Assembly: GCF_000300195.1 (NCBI RefSeq)
Contig: NZ_AMQH01000020.1
Location: forward strand, 1 to 50,003
Reading direction: 5' to 3'
Length of the DNA: 50,003 nt
Source: Clostridium tunisiense TJ
Lineage (GTDB): Bacteria > Bacillota > Clostridia > Clostridiales > Clostridiaceae
How positions within the stretch are numbered: the first letter of the stretch is position 1; each line of letters starts with the position of its first letter. The position numbers were made by a program, and so were the translations under genes. The notes under the pieces are model-generated. The model did no database searches. It was given only the letters and a program-made list of their open reading frames with translations, and was not told the origin of the DNA. This document shows positions 34,169 to 43,610 of this stretch, piece by piece.

Positions 34169-34217
34169 TACCCTATAGGGTAGACAATTAAAAAAGTCTA
34201 ACCTATAGGTTTTTTTC
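34169..34217 (+). terminator. Terminator after 5-formyl-THF cyclo-ligase
   Basis: ACCCTATAGGGTAGAC pairs with GTCTAACCTATAGGTT with two mismatches, followed by TTTTTTCTTT on the plus strand. It separates this gene from the convergent serine hydrolase. Confidence 0.8.
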
Positions 34218-34233
34218 TTTACAATCATTACTC

Positions 34234-35298
34234 TTATAATTTACCTACTAGTAATTCTTGAATTTCCATTGCCATTGCCCAAACATTACAATCTTGGTTA
34301 GCAAGTACTATAACTGTTGCATCCACAGATGGATAGTAATTAAATTTACAAGCTACTCCCGGATTTACCCCATCTTTTGTAATTAGTAGTATATACTCTT
34401 CATCTTTTCTAAAGATGAATTCAAAACCATAACCCATTTTAACAGTAGCTTTTTCATATTCTCGATAAACCACCTTTGGTGTAAATAAATCCCTTGTTAA
34501 TTCCCTTGATAAAACTTCCTCATTATAAAGCTTATGGATGAAGATATCTAAATCCTCAACTGTTGTAAAAGCTCCTCCATCTGGAGAGCCTATGGGTGGA
34601 TAGGAATATATATTTTTTCTCCATTCAATAAATTCATCCTTTTCATTACAAACCATAGCATAGCCTTCTGCTACATTTGCATTTACTCCATCCATACTAT
34701 AAAACCCTGAATTTGTCATTCCTATTTTTTCGAAGACTTCCTCTTTTATATAATCCCTATATTTCTTTCCTGTAATTTTTTCTATAACTAAGCCAAGAAG
34801 TATAAATGCCACATTATTATATCTACAGCCTTCCCCTGGGGCAAAATTAGGTGCTTTGTGAATAAATTGAGGTAAAAAATCAACTAGCTCTCTTATGGAA
34901 TAGTTTGGTTTAGTCTTCCAAATTTCCTCATAGCTTTCACCTGCTTCTTCCTCTGCATCATCACCAATTCCTGAGGTGTGAGTTAAAAGATGATAAATAG
35001 TAACTTCCTTTGAAATTGTTGTGTCTTTTATATCTAGTATTTCTAAAACTTTATCTTGAAAGTTTAAATCACCTTTTTCAATTAATAGTAATACTCCTAT
35101 AGTGGTAAATAACTTAGTTACAGATGCAGTATCAAACTTTGTATCAACAGTATTTTTTACTTTCCACCCCTTATGAGCGTATCCATATGCACCACTAAAT
35201 AATATATCATTGGCTTTTTTAACTAGTATTGCTCCTGAAAAATCTTTCTCAGCTGCATACCTTTCAACTATTTCTTTAATTCTTTCTTCAATTTTCAT
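34234..35298 (-). CDS. Beta-lactamase-like serine hydrolase (class C / PBP4* family)
   Basis: This 354-residue protein has the catalytic Ser-x-x-Lys in DTASVTKLFTTIG near residue 58, Tyr-x-Asn in CRYNNVAFILLG near 155, and FDGGAFTT-like GSPDGGAFTTVEDL near 240. No signal peptide or lipobox is seen, so a cytoplasmic esterase or peptidase is likely rather than a secreted beta-lactamase. GGGGGAT precedes the ATG. Substrate unknown. Confidence 0.87.
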   Translation of the reverse strand: MKIEERIKEIVERYAAEKDFSGAILVKKANDILFSGAYGYAHKGWKVKNTVDTKFDTASVTKLFTTIGVLLLIEKGDLNFQDKVLEILDIKDTTISKEVTIYHLLTHTSGIGDDAEEEAGESYEEIWKTKPNYSIRELVDFLPQFIHKAPNFAPGEGCRYNNVAFILLGLVIEKITGKKYRDYIKEEVFEKIGMTNSGFYSMDGVNANVAEGYAMVCNEKDEFIEWRKNIYSYPPIGSPDGGAFTTVEDLDIFIHKLYNEEVLSRELTRDLFTPKVVYREYEKATVKMGYGFEFIFRKDEEYILLITKDGVNPGVACKFNYYPSVDATVIVLANQDCNVWAMAMEIQELLVGKL

Positions 35299-35396
35299 TA
35301 TATATCCCCCATATTATCTATATTTGAAGTAAACATTCATTTCAAACTTTTCTTCAAGGTTCCTTTTATAAAATATTTTCTATTCTTAGAAGCGTG

Positions 35397-35969
35397 CTAA
35401 TCCTCATCCTTTAGATTATCAAAGTACTCTTCTCTTGTAAGTGCATAGAATGGCTCTCCATTATAAAATTCAAATTCCTCTGAAAGCCCAGCTACTATAT
35501 ACTTGAATTTAAAACCCATATTTTCAATAACGTTCTTAGATCCAAGGTTATCCGGTTTACAAAGAGCTACTATTTCATTTAGTTCTATAACACTAAAGCT
35601 ATATTGGAGCAAAGCTGTACTTGCTTCCTTAGCATAACCTTTTCCCCAATATTCTTTCCCTATTAAATAGTAAATTTCTTTCTTGCTAATATCATAATTT
35701 AATATTCCTATTCCACACCATCCAATGTGTTTTCCGCTATCTTTTAGAGTAATATTAAAAGAATACTTGAAGTCTTCACCAAACCCCTTATCATATGATT
35801 TAATTAACCAATTAAATAATCCTTTATATTCCTGAAAACTCATAACATCCATATCTAAATACTTAAATAGTTCCTTATCCTGCATTAGCTGAAAGCATTG
35901 TTGTAGGTCATCTTCTTTATATGGCCTAATAATTAGTCTCTCTGTTTCCAGTCTCATATCTTTTACCAT
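35397..35969 (-). CDS. GNAT-family N-acetyltransferase (RimJ/RimL type)
   Basis: This 190-residue protein has MRLETERLIIRPYKEDDL near its start, GWCGIGILNYDISKKEIYY, the acetyl-CoA motif GKEYWGKGYAKEASTALLQY, and VIENMGFKFK near the end, all RimJ/RimL-like. AAGGGGGG lies just before the ATG at 35969. The acceptor cannot be told; it stands between unrelated single genes. Confidence 0.88.
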   Translation of the reverse strand: MVKDMRLETERLIIRPYKEDDLQQCFQLMQDKELFKYLDMDVMSFQEYKGLFNWLIKSYDKGFGEDFKYSFNITLKDSGKHIGWCGIGILNYDISKKEIYYLIGKEYWGKGYAKEASTALLQYSFSVIELNEIVALCKPDNLGSKNVIENMGFKFKYIVAGLSEEFEFYNGEPFYALTREEYFDNLKDED

Positions 35970-36137
35970 ACTTGTCCCCCCTTATATGCCTAAATTAATC
36001 ACCAGTGAATTTTAAAAAACTATTTACAAGTTACATTTTACGTGGAAGATAACAAGAAAAAAATATTAAAATATATATTCTTTTCTTCTTATATTGTTAA
36101 GAAGATATAGTGTTTATGTGGGTTTTAGCCACTTTCC

Positions 36138-36938
36138 CTACTTAACATAGATGACTCTCCAGGGACATACCTCTGTAATACCTATATTCTTGTAAACCTC
36201 ACGAGCTATTGGATTATTATAAAATAAGTATGGATACTTTCCTTCTTTTAATAGCATTTCAAAGAGTCCTATTAAAGCTTCGCTACCATAGCCTTTATTT
36301 CTATGTTTAGGATTAGTAACAACCCCTATGACTATAGCACCTTTCTCTCCTTCTCTAACTGTGGAACAAGAAGAAACCATTTCCCCATGAATACTAAAAT
36401 AAGCAGTACGGTCAGTGGTGTCTTTAAGCCTTTTCATTTCCTCTTGAATATATTCCCTTTTATCACTTGGAAGTACATCTCTGTATTCTTCTGTTGACAT
36501 GAGTAAATCATATTGCATTGCAATTTCCTTTTCTGTTTTAATAATACCTATTGGTAAATCTTCATATCTTCTTTTAGCTTTAATATTTTTTATAACCCCC
36601 ATATAAGATATAGTATCTTCTTCAACCTTCACATAAGGTAAAAACTTTTCCATAAGGCCACTTGGACCTGATAGTTTCGAAAAAGTCAATTTCCACAATA
36701 TATCTTCATAAATGCTAATACTTCTATCTTCTGGACAGTAGTAAGTTACGTTGTTAAAGTTATTTAATAATATAGATTTCAATACACCTTCCTCATACTC
36801 TCCAAATACGCGAAAGCCTTCTCTTCTATAATTATTCCTTACTAAATCTTCAACAATGAAATAATAATTTGTGATTTCTACCCCAAAGAGACCCACAACC
36901 TCTTCATGATTTTTACTTGTTAATTCTACAATCCCCAT
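36138..36938 (-). CDS. GNAT-family N-acetyltransferase
   Basis: In this 266-residue protein the C-terminal half carries the GNAT acetyl-CoA loop GVVTNPKHRNKGYGSEALIG and FYNNPIAREVYKNIG. The N-terminal half (about 130 residues) is a separate, poorly recognised domain as in two-part GNAT proteins. AAGGGGA precedes the ATG. Function unknown. Confidence 0.83.
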   Translation of the reverse strand: MGIVELTSKNHEEVVGLFGVEITNYYFIVEDLVRNNYRREGFRVFGEYEEGVLKSILLNNFNNVTYYCPEDRSISIYEDILWKLTFSKLSGPSGLMEKFLPYVKVEEDTISYMGVIKNIKAKRRYEDLPIGIIKTEKEIAMQYDLLMSTEEYRDVLPSDKREYIQEEMKRLKDTTDRTAYFSIHGEMVSSCSTVREGEKGAIVIGVVTNPKHRNKGYGSEALIGLFEMLLKEGKYPYLFYNNPIAREVYKNIGITEVCPWRVIYVK

Positions 36939-37052
36939 ATTTTTATCCCCTTATATACTTTTTTAATATCTTAAATCCTTCCCAGTAATAATCTGGTGTT
37001 TGAATTTTTGCCCAACTACAAATGTCTAAGCCACTTTAAATAACTTAACATT

Positions 37053-38483
37053 TTATTTACCTTCTAATTCTTCCATTACTTTCTTTCCACTTAAGTTATT
37101 AGGATTTAATTCTACTGATTTTTTATAATTTTCTAAGGCTTTTTTCTTATCTCCATGAGCTAAATACATTTCTCCTAAACTATCATAAAGATTTGAGGCC
37201 TCTGGAAACTCTATAATACCTATTTCTAATATTTCTATTGCTTCTTTAATTGCCTTTGCAGCCAAAAGACCATAAGCTATAGAATTAAAGCCTCTTTCAT
37301 TAACATAGTATTTATCAATAGATTGCTCCTTTATTTTGCAATACTCTTTTAATGTAGCCTCATAGCCCTTTTCAACAATTATTTTTGCTATATGCTGCGG
37401 AAGAGAAGTTTTTACCCTTTCAGGTTCAAGGCCTATAACCACATCCATAAGTGTAGTAGTTAAGCTATTCATTGACATATAATCCGAATTTGACATGACT
37501 ACTAAAGCTGAATTACTATCAGGAAAAAGTATTAAGTTACTCAAATATCCAGTATCCCCACCACTATGGGATTTAACTTTATGCCCTTTATGCTCTCCTA
37601 AAAACCATGCAAGTCCAACTTTTATAGTATGACCTTCCCAACCAGTAACTGCTTGTTCTCTCCAAAGTTCTAAGTAGCTTTCCTTTTCTAAAATTCTTTT
37701 CCCATGAAGCTCACCATAGTTCATGTTTGCAATGGCATAATTACACATTTCCACTACATTTGAACAAAGAGTAGAACTTGGACCGTGGCAGCGGTTATAA
37801 GGATAGATTTCACTAACTTTAGGCCCAAAGCCTCCTTCAATTCCCAAAACATGAGGAGTTGTTATTAATTCCTTTGAAACTAGTGGCTTATTAAAATCAC
37901 TGTCCTTCATATCTAAAACATCTAAAATATTCTTTTTCATATATTCTTCAAAAGATACTCCTGAAACCTTTGCAATAACATCCCCCAGTATTTCAAAAGC
38001 AATGTTACTATAAGCAAACTTTTCTCCTGGATTCCACATAAGGGCTTTATCCTTTTGTGCTCTTACATATCTCTCTAAGGCCTCTTCATCATATTGAGGC
38101 TTATCCCACTCATAATCTGGTTCATCTGGCATTCCTGATATGTGATTTAATAACTGCCTTATGGTAATTTCCTTATATCTTTCATCTTGAAGCTGAAAAT
38201 ATGGTAAATACTCCACCAAAGATGCATCTAGCTTTATTTTTCTCTTTTGAACTAACTGCATTATTCCAGTGGCTACAAAGGTCTTTGATACTGATGCCAT
38301 GTGAAAAAGAGACCTTTCTGTAACAGGATCCTTTGTTTCAACATTTTTAACACCAAAGCCTTTTCTGTAAATCACTTCATTGTTGTAAACTACCCCTACT
38401 GCTAACCCCGGGATTGTCTCATTGTCCATAAACTCCTTTATAACCTTATCTAAGTTTCCAATAATTTTGTTTTTAACTTCCAT
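37053..38483 (-). CDS. Beta-lactamase-like serine hydrolase with C-terminal TPR
   Basis: This 476-residue protein has Ser-x-x-Lys in MASVSKTFVATG near residue 65, Tyr-x-Asn in FAYSNIAFEILG near 158, and KSHSGGDTGYLSN near 318 in the place of the KTG box. The last 60 residues form a tetratricopeptide repeat (LYDSLGEMYLAHGDKKKALE). No signal peptide is visible. It is of the same broad family as the gene at 34.2 kb but not a close copy. GGGGGGGAT precedes the ATG. Confidence 0.87.
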   Translation of the reverse strand: MEVKNKIIGNLDKVIKEFMDNETIPGLAVGVVYNNEVIYRKGFGVKNVETKDPVTERSLFHMASVSKTFVATGIMQLVQKRKIKLDASLVEYLPYFQLQDERYKEITIRQLLNHISGMPDEPDYEWDKPQYDEEALERYVRAQKDKALMWNPGEKFAYSNIAFEILGDVIAKVSGVSFEEYMKKNILDVLDMKDSDFNKPLVSKELITTPHVLGIEGGFGPKVSEIYPYNRCHGPSSTLCSNVVEMCNYAIANMNYGELHGKRILEKESYLELWREQAVTGWEGHTIKVGLAWFLGEHKGHKVKSHSGGDTGYLSNLILFPDSNSALVVMSNSDYMSMNSLTTTLMDVVIGLEPERVKTSLPQHIAKIIVEKGYEATLKEYCKIKEQSIDKYYVNERGFNSIAYGLLAAKAIKEAIEILEIGIIEFPEASNLYDSLGEMYLAHGDKKKALENYKKSVELNPNNLSGKKVMEELEGK

Positions 38484-38556
38484 GATAATCCCCCCCCTAT
38501 TTACTTGTTTTATTTTTATATTCTATTTTTATATCTTACTTTTCCACAGCTCTTAT

Positions 38557-38637
38557 AATGAACAACTTCATTCTGTTGAGAGACTTTGGAAACAGATTTA
38601 GGCTGACACCAAAGCGATTTTTCTAAACTGAACAACT
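38557..38637. repeat. Interspersed repeat family B, copy 2
   Basis: This aligns with 22,199-22,266 over about 68 bases (shared ACTTTGGA, GATTT-like core, ACCAAAGC). Direct copies of TGAACAACT lie at 38559-38567 and 38629-38637, on either side, like a nine-base target duplication. No coding potential. Confidence 0.5.
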
Positions 38638-38679
38638 GTGCCTTATAAAGGTTTGCAGACTGATACTTCCAAAATTTAT

Positions 38680-39912
38680 TTAAATACTATGATTATTCCC
38701 TAGAAGAAATTTGAATCCATTTGCTAATTCCATATCAAGGTCCATATAAGTATGTGAACCTAAAAACTCCTGATACTCATAGGTATATCCTTTATCTTCT
38801 ATCAACTTTGCGAATTCTTTATTTGCATTATAGTGAACTATTGCATCTTTTTCATACTCTCCAAAAGTCATATAAAAATCTAGCGGTAGCTTGTGAGCCT
38901 CTTGGTACATTTCTATGATTTTGCCCTTTTGGTTTTCGCCTTCCCCAGAAGTCCAATACATTGATCCTGATTGGCAAAATACCTTGCCGAATATCTCTGG
39001 ATGTCTAAAACCTATAAATGCAGAATTAAGACCACCATAACTAAACCCACCAATAATTGTGTTTTCAGACTTCCTAGTTACATTGTAATTTTCATATATG
39101 AATGGTAATAACTCTTTCGCTACAAGGTCTGAAAACTTCTCACAGCAGGTAAGCTCTATATCCCTATCTACTGCTTCAATAAAAGCAACACATACTGGTG
39201 GAATTTCCTCTTTGGAAATTAAGTTATTAAGAATTGTTATAAATTTTGTTACATGAACATAATGCCAACCATCAGTAAAAATAGCTAATGAATACGGCTT
39301 AGAATTTTTATCGTAACCTGCTGGTGTGTACATCCATATTCTTCTTTTATTGTTTAAAACGCTACTTTCAAATTCCTCAATAACTTCTACTTTCCCCTTG
39401 GCTACCTGTGGTTCTTCAATTGTCCAGCTATTTTCTTTGTAATCTGGTAAGGCTATATAAGACTCCTCTTTACATATTAAATAAGGTTCAGGATCCTTGT
39501 CATACTCTACGCACACATATTTTTGCGGGTTTAGAGGATCTATGACAAAATTGAACTCACTCCAATCTTGGTTATCTTCACCATTGAGTACAAAAATATA
39601 TACTGCATGTGCCTCTTTATTTACTATCCATGACCTAAAATGCAAGTCAGTGCCCATCATCCTATATAATTTTGTAAAATCAGGATCCATGCCAAAGATC
39701 TCCCCAATAACTCTAATGTTATCTATAGGCTTTATTTCTCTCCAAAGTAAAGTAACAAGGCAATTTTCATTATCCCCCTCTATTTCTTCTATAAGAGGTG
39801 CACCCTTTTCTTTAACTTCCTCCCAAAATAACTTAAGTGATTCTTCTTTGTTAACTTTTATATCTTCATATAATTTTCTTAGTCTTGGACTTTCTATTTT
39901 TCTAGTATTCAT
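38680..39912 (-). CDS. Enterochelin-esterase-like alpha/beta hydrolase (Fes family)
   Basis: This 410-residue protein has an N-terminal beta-rich domain (VTLLWRE, DNIRVIGEIFGMDPD, then WSEFNFVIDPLNP) as in enterochelin esterases, then an esterase D-type hydrolase domain from about residue 165 with NKRRIWMYTPAGYD, the nucleophile in IIGGFSYGGLNSAFIG, and a late GSHTYMDLD carrying the likely catalytic His. GGGGGAAT precedes the ATG. No siderophore synthesis or uptake genes are near, so it may act on another ester or on imported ferric catecholates. Confidence 0.85.
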   Translation of the reverse strand: MNTRKIESPRLRKLYEDIKVNKEESLKLFWEEVKEKGAPLIEEIEGDNENCLVTLLWREIKPIDNIRVIGEIFGMDPDFTKLYRMMGTDLHFRSWIVNKEAHAVYIFVLNGEDNQDWSEFNFVIDPLNPQKYVCVEYDKDPEPYLICKEESYIALPDYKENSWTIEEPQVAKGKVEVIEEFESSVLNNKRRIWMYTPAGYDKNSKPYSLAIFTDGWHYVHVTKFITILNNLISKEEIPPVCVAFIEAVDRDIELTCCEKFSDLVAKELLPFIYENYNVTRKSENTIIGGFSYGGLNSAFIGFRHPEIFGKVFCQSGSMYWTSGEGENQKGKIIEMYQEAHKLPLDFYMTFGEYEKDAIVHYNANKEFAKLIEDKGYTYEYQEFLGSHTYMDLDMELANGFKFLLGNNHSI

Positions 39913-40052
39913 TTTAATTCCCCCGTATTTTAAAAAATTCTTTCCCTAAATTCATATCAGTTAACTTAAGTCCCTTTAAGACCCCTAAGCTATGATATAA
40001 AGGTACAGCTTCATCCTCTATAGCCATACACTAATACTTTCACAAAAAAATT

Positions 40053-40095
40053 AAGGATGCAGATGAACAACTCTTCATCTACATCCTTTTTTTAT
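40053..40095. terminator. Isolated bidirectional terminator
   Basis: AAGGATGCAGATGAA pairs with TTCATCTACATCCTT (one mismatch), with TTTTTTT on the plus side and AATTTTTTT on the minus side. No gene lies directly before it on either strand; on the minus strand it stands 140 bases ahead of the esterase gene. Confidence 0.75.
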
Positions 40096-40317
40096 TTATA
40101 CAAACTTAATGCATGGTAAATAAACTTATTCCATAAACTCATATTATAAATTCCATGTGAAATATACTTTAATAAAATCTATGGATAGCCTAAGAGTATA
40201 GCATGTTTTATAATTTAAAGTCTACACCTTAGTCTTTTTAGCCCTTAAAGTCCATAGTTTTACATAAACTATACCTCAGTTTACATGATAAGTTTAGAAT
40301 TCATTGCATTAAAAATA

Positions 40318-40717
40318 TATAATAAAAAGCCGTGATGCAAACCAACACAGCTCCAATTTCAATTATTTTCAAGTAACTATAGTAAAATAGCAATAAATTT
40401 AGGTTATATCATTGAAAGGGTTACCCCTTATACCTTTAAATGATATTTGAAAATAAAAACCTATAGTATTTATTGTTAAAACTATAATTCACTTTAATAT
40501 ACTGAAAAGCAAGGAAATGTAATTGATGTTGTTCATCCTTATAATTAAAATCTTAAATCCATAGCAAATAAGCCTAATTAAAAATTAAGGTTAAAAGTAT
40601 ACTGCTATAAATTTTATGTGATTTTAAAACTACTAGAATAATAACATCATAATCATTACTTTCCCTCTCTTTCACTTCCAATAATTTAATTATATTGATT
40701 ATATTACCACAAGTCAA
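40318..40717 (-). ncRNA. Possible small RNA: promoter and terminator without a convincing gene
   Basis: A minus-strand TTGACT (40712-40717) and TATAAT (40689-40694) are separated by 17 bases, and a minus-strand hairpin GCTGTG/CACGGC with TTTTTATTAT lies at 40318-40351. The transcript of about 360 nt contains only tiny frames, one of seven codons behind an AGAGGG site and one 15-codon frame. It could be a small RNA or the remnant of a deleted gene. Other parts of the 39,913-40,804 gap show only the terminator at 40,053. Confidence 0.4.
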
Positions 40718-40800
40718 TATAATTAAACTTACTTTTTTAAATATTCAGCCTCTTTACTTGATTTATCATTATACTAAACTCATCAGCTAAAAAATCTCAT

Positions 40801-40842
40801 AAAAAACAGCAATACAGTTAATTTATATAACTTATTGCTGTT
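40801..40842 (-). terminator. Terminator of the secreted coiled-coil protein gene
   Basis: AACAGCAATA and TATTGCTGTT form a perfect 10-bp stem around an 18-base loop, followed on the minus strand by TTTTTT. It lies 14 bases beyond the stop codon. Confidence 0.8.
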
Positions 40843-40855
40843 CTTTGCTATATGT

Positions 40856-42142
40856 TTAAGGTCTTGTTTTATCCTTATCTTTATTCTTTTCTTCTGACTT
40901 TTTAGAATCTTCCTTGTCTTTCTCTTGAGCTTTTTTAGCCTCTTCTTTTGCCTTTTCTTCAGCCTTCTTAGCTTCTTCTTTAGCTTTCTTTCCTGCTTCT
41001 CTAGCTTCTTCGGCTGCTTTTTTTGCTTCTTCTCTCTCCTTCTCTTGAGATGCCTTATATTCTTCTTTTGCTTCCTTTTCTATATTTTTAACTTCATCTT
41101 TAATTTTAGTTTCGTCCTTAGCCTTCTCTTCTACTTTTGTCTCCTCTGTCTTTGTAGGCTCTCCACTTTGTATAGCTTTTTCTTCTACTTTTTCTATTTT
41201 TTCATTTGCCTGTTCAACCTGCTTCATACCTGACTTAATGTAGTTTTCTGCTTGCTCAACTAACTGCTTCACTTCTTCTTTTGCAGCCTCAGCAAGATCC
41301 TTTAACTCTTCAAGCTCATTTTTTAAAGCTTCTGCAGCCTTTACCTTTTCTTCTGCTAATCTAATTGCTTCAGCATCTCCACTTTTTCTTGCTGCTTGTA
41401 GTTCTTCCTGAGCTAGTTTAAATTGCTCTTTTGCATCAAAGAAAGCTGTTTTTGCTGCATAAAATCCATTAATAGCGGTAATTGTTTTATCTTGATCATT
41501 CAGTGCATTTTCTATAGCTTGTTTGGACTCTTCTGGAGCTTTCTCAAGAATTGTTTTTAGTATTTCTTCACTTTTACTATAGGCTTCATTAAGATCTTCA
41601 AGTGTCTTCACAGCTTCATCTTTAGCTTCAATTGCATTATTTATATGCTGTGCTGCTGAAGCTAACATCTCCATATAATCAGTTGCTGCTTCATTTGCAA
41701 GCTCATCTTCACCTTCACTAATCATTACTGCTGCTTCTGCCGCTCTTTCTGTAGCTAATTTTGCTTGAAGAGCTGCTAACTTTTCTTCGCTTTGAGTAAT
41801 TGCAATTTGAAGGTTTTCTATGGCAACTTCTAATTTATAAAATATAGAAGTTGGCAATACTCCTGCTGAATCTTCAATTTCTTCTTCATTTACTGGGGCA
41901 GGCGTTTCTGTAGATTGTCCATTTGTAGGTGTAGACTCTTGCTCTTCTGTAGCTACTTCAGTTTCCGGTGTAGTTGTTTCCGTAACAACTACATTTGCAG
42001 CTTCAGTAGTTTCTGTTTGTGTAACTACTTCATTACTAGATTGCTCATTAGTATTTATATTTGTAGCTTCACTTGCATACACCTTACCCCCTATACTCGT
42101 TACGTAAGTTGCTAGCAATAATGCGACTATTTTCTTTTTCAT
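40856..42142 (-). CDS. Secreted Glu/Lys/Ala-rich coiled-coil protein
   Basis: This 428-residue protein starts MKKKIVALLLATYVTSIGGK, a signal peptide with likely cleavage after KVYASEA or nearby (about residue 24). Then come a Thr/Glu-rich region (to about 90), an Ala/Glu-rich helical region likely to form coiled coils (95-310), and a tail of near-pure Lys/Glu/Ala repeats (EEAKKAEEKAKEEAKKA). No LPXTG anchor, lipobox or choline-binding repeat is seen. GGGAGGAT precedes the ATG; a GTG five codons upstream lies in that site. Secretion is clear; function is unknown. Confidence 0.75.
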   Translation of the reverse strand: MKKKIVALLLATYVTSIGGKVYASEATNINTNEQSSNEVVTQTETTEAANVVVTETTTPETEVATEEQESTPTNGQSTETPAPVNEEEIEDSAGVLPTSIFYKLEVAIENLQIAITQSEEKLAALQAKLATERAAEAAVMISEGEDELANEAATDYMEMLASAAQHINNAIEAKDEAVKTLEDLNEAYSKSEEILKTILEKAPEESKQAIENALNDQDKTITAINGFYAAKTAFFDAKEQFKLAQEELQAARKSGDAEAIRLAEEKVKAAEALKNELEELKDLAEAAKEEVKQLVEQAENYIKSGMKQVEQANEKIEKVEEKAIQSGEPTKTEETKVEEKAKDETKIKDEVKNIEKEAKEEYKASQEKEREEAKKAAEEAREAGKKAKEEAKKAEEKAKEEAKKAQEKDKEDSKKSEEKNKDKDKTRP

Positions 42143-42279
42143 TTCAAATCCTCCCACATATTAATTTTTTATTGTACTTTGTTGATATAAATATACGGAT
42201 ATATAGCTTCAGTTTGTGGGGTAATTATTAGAAAAATTTACTTAAATTAAAATTTTTCTAATATTTAAACATAACAATT

Positions 42280-42333
42280 AAAAAAATTCCTCCTCACACT
42301 AGTTATTCAACTATCCCTGTGTAAAGAGGAATT
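42280..42333 (-). terminator. Terminator of the HAD hydrolase gene
   Basis: AATTCCTCCTCACAC and GTGTAAAGAGGAATT pair apart from an internal loop; the minus strand continues with TTTTTTT. It lies 60 bases beyond the HAD gene stop. Confidence 0.7.
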
Positions 42334-42393
42334 AATTTAATACAGCTTTCGATTAAATTCCAATTAAAGCTATAAATAATGTTTTTATGAAAA

Positions 42394-43017
42394 TTAAAAT
42401 ATACTAATTAAGTCAGCTACTTCTTCAAGGATATAATCATAATTTGTAACTTTCCCAAACCCATAACTAGCGTACACAAAAGGAATATTTGCCAGTGATG
42501 CTCCATCACAATCTCCCTGAGTATCTCCTACATACACTGAAACTTTAAGGTTATTTCTCTCTATAATCTTTTTTATATTTTCTCCTTTTACAAGTCCAGT
42601 GTTACCAGCACACTCAATATCTTTAAAATACTTGCCCATATTGTGGTATTCTAAAAAAGTTTCTATGTATCCACACTGACAATTGCTTACTATAAATAAA
42701 GAATACTTTTCTGATAAGATTTTTAAAGTATCCTCAAGATTAGGATAAAGTGTCCCACCTTCCTTAAGAAGTAATTTCTTCTCTTCCTTACAGCAAAGTT
42801 CCATAATACCTTCTGTAGTGACTTCATCTACATGTGGAAGTAGTTTCCTTCCAATATCCTTAATTAAAAGACCCATGGTTCCTTGTAGTTCCTTTAAGGT
42901 TATTGGTTCTCTAAATTGTCCATTAGTTGAAACTACCTTGTTCCAAGCCTTCATGATTACTTCTGTGGAATCCCATAGTGTTCCGTCTAAATCAAAAATA
43001 ATTGAATCAATATTCAT
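42394..43017 (-). CDS. HAD-superfamily hydrolase (phosphoglycolate phosphatase-like)
   Basis: This 207-residue protein has motif I IIFDLDGTLWDST at the start with the nucleophile Asp, motif II FIVSNCQCGY near residue 110, and VYVGDTQGDCDGA near 160 with the metal-binding Asp residues. A helical cap follows motif I. GAGGAG precedes the ATG. The substrate is not evident; the family covers sugar and nucleotide phosphates. Confidence 0.88.
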   Translation of the reverse strand: MNIDSIIFDLDGTLWDSTEVIMKAWNKVVSTNGQFREPITLKELQGTMGLLIKDIGRKLLPHVDEVTTEGIMELCCKEEKKLLLKEGGTLYPNLEDTLKILSEKYSLFIVSNCQCGYIETFLEYHNMGKYFKDIECAGNTGLVKGENIKKIIERNNLKVSVYVGDTQGDCDGASLANIPFVYASYGFGKVTNYDYILEEVADLISIF

Positions 43018-43581
43018 TGCTCTTTCTCCTCGTTAAATTATATTAATAACTACTATTAAAACTATCTTTATTCTTTGTTTCTTTAATCCTACTTAATTTA
43101 TTTAAATTATACTTGAATAAACAGAGGTAATCTCTGCTAAATATTCACTGTCTTACTATATAGTATCACATAATTTGAACTATTATTTGTGATTTTACTT
43201 ATAAAAAAATGTTGTATATATTAACTAATCTAAACATATATGTAGTTAGTATTTTTTATTCAACACTTTCATGTGATAATATTGCTAAAATAGTTAATTT
43301 CCTTTTTTCTACTTTTGCAATTCAAAACTTTAAATATTTCATTTAATTTCATTTTAAAAATCCACTTTTTACAAACCAGCTTCTCTAAAGCTAAATATTC
43401 TAACAAATTAAATAAGTTTTCCATATAGGATTAAAAGGTAATAATAACTTCATATGAAATTCATTTTTGCAATTCTTGCATCTTTCTCGAGAAAACAAGA
43501 GAAAACCTTACATAACCAAAGCTATAATTGTGCCACTGCAAATTGCCACTTTAAACAGCCTTTTTAGGCTTAAAATTGAAA
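43018..43581. other. Non-coding gap upstream of kimA
   Basis: About 560 bp of very AT-rich DNA between the divergent HAD and kimA genes. I see no frame with a ribosome binding site, no ydaO (c-di-AMP) riboswitch consensus, and only a weak hairpin AGCCTTTTTAGGCT (43557-43570). Confidence 0.5.
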
Positions 43582-43610
43582 TTGAATATAGCATAATAAC
43601 TGTATATAAT
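43582..43610 (+). promoter_or_regulatory. Promoter of kimA
   Basis: TTGAAT (43582-43587) and TATAAT (43605-43610) are 17 bases apart. Transcription would start near 43,617, leaving a leader of about 46 bases, too short for a ydaO-type riboswitch. Confidence 0.75.

Noticed and set aside
34234..38483. Beta-lactam resistance genes
   Set aside because: The two serine hydrolases have SxxK and YxN but no signal peptide and differ from true class C enzymes; the family mostly comprises esterases and peptidases.
40925..41233. Plus-strand frame of 102 codons rich in Phe, Leu and Ser
   Set aside because: It is the antisense of the Lys/Glu-rich tail of the secreted protein; AAG/GAA codons read backwards give CTT/TTC, so the hydrophobic look is an artefact.
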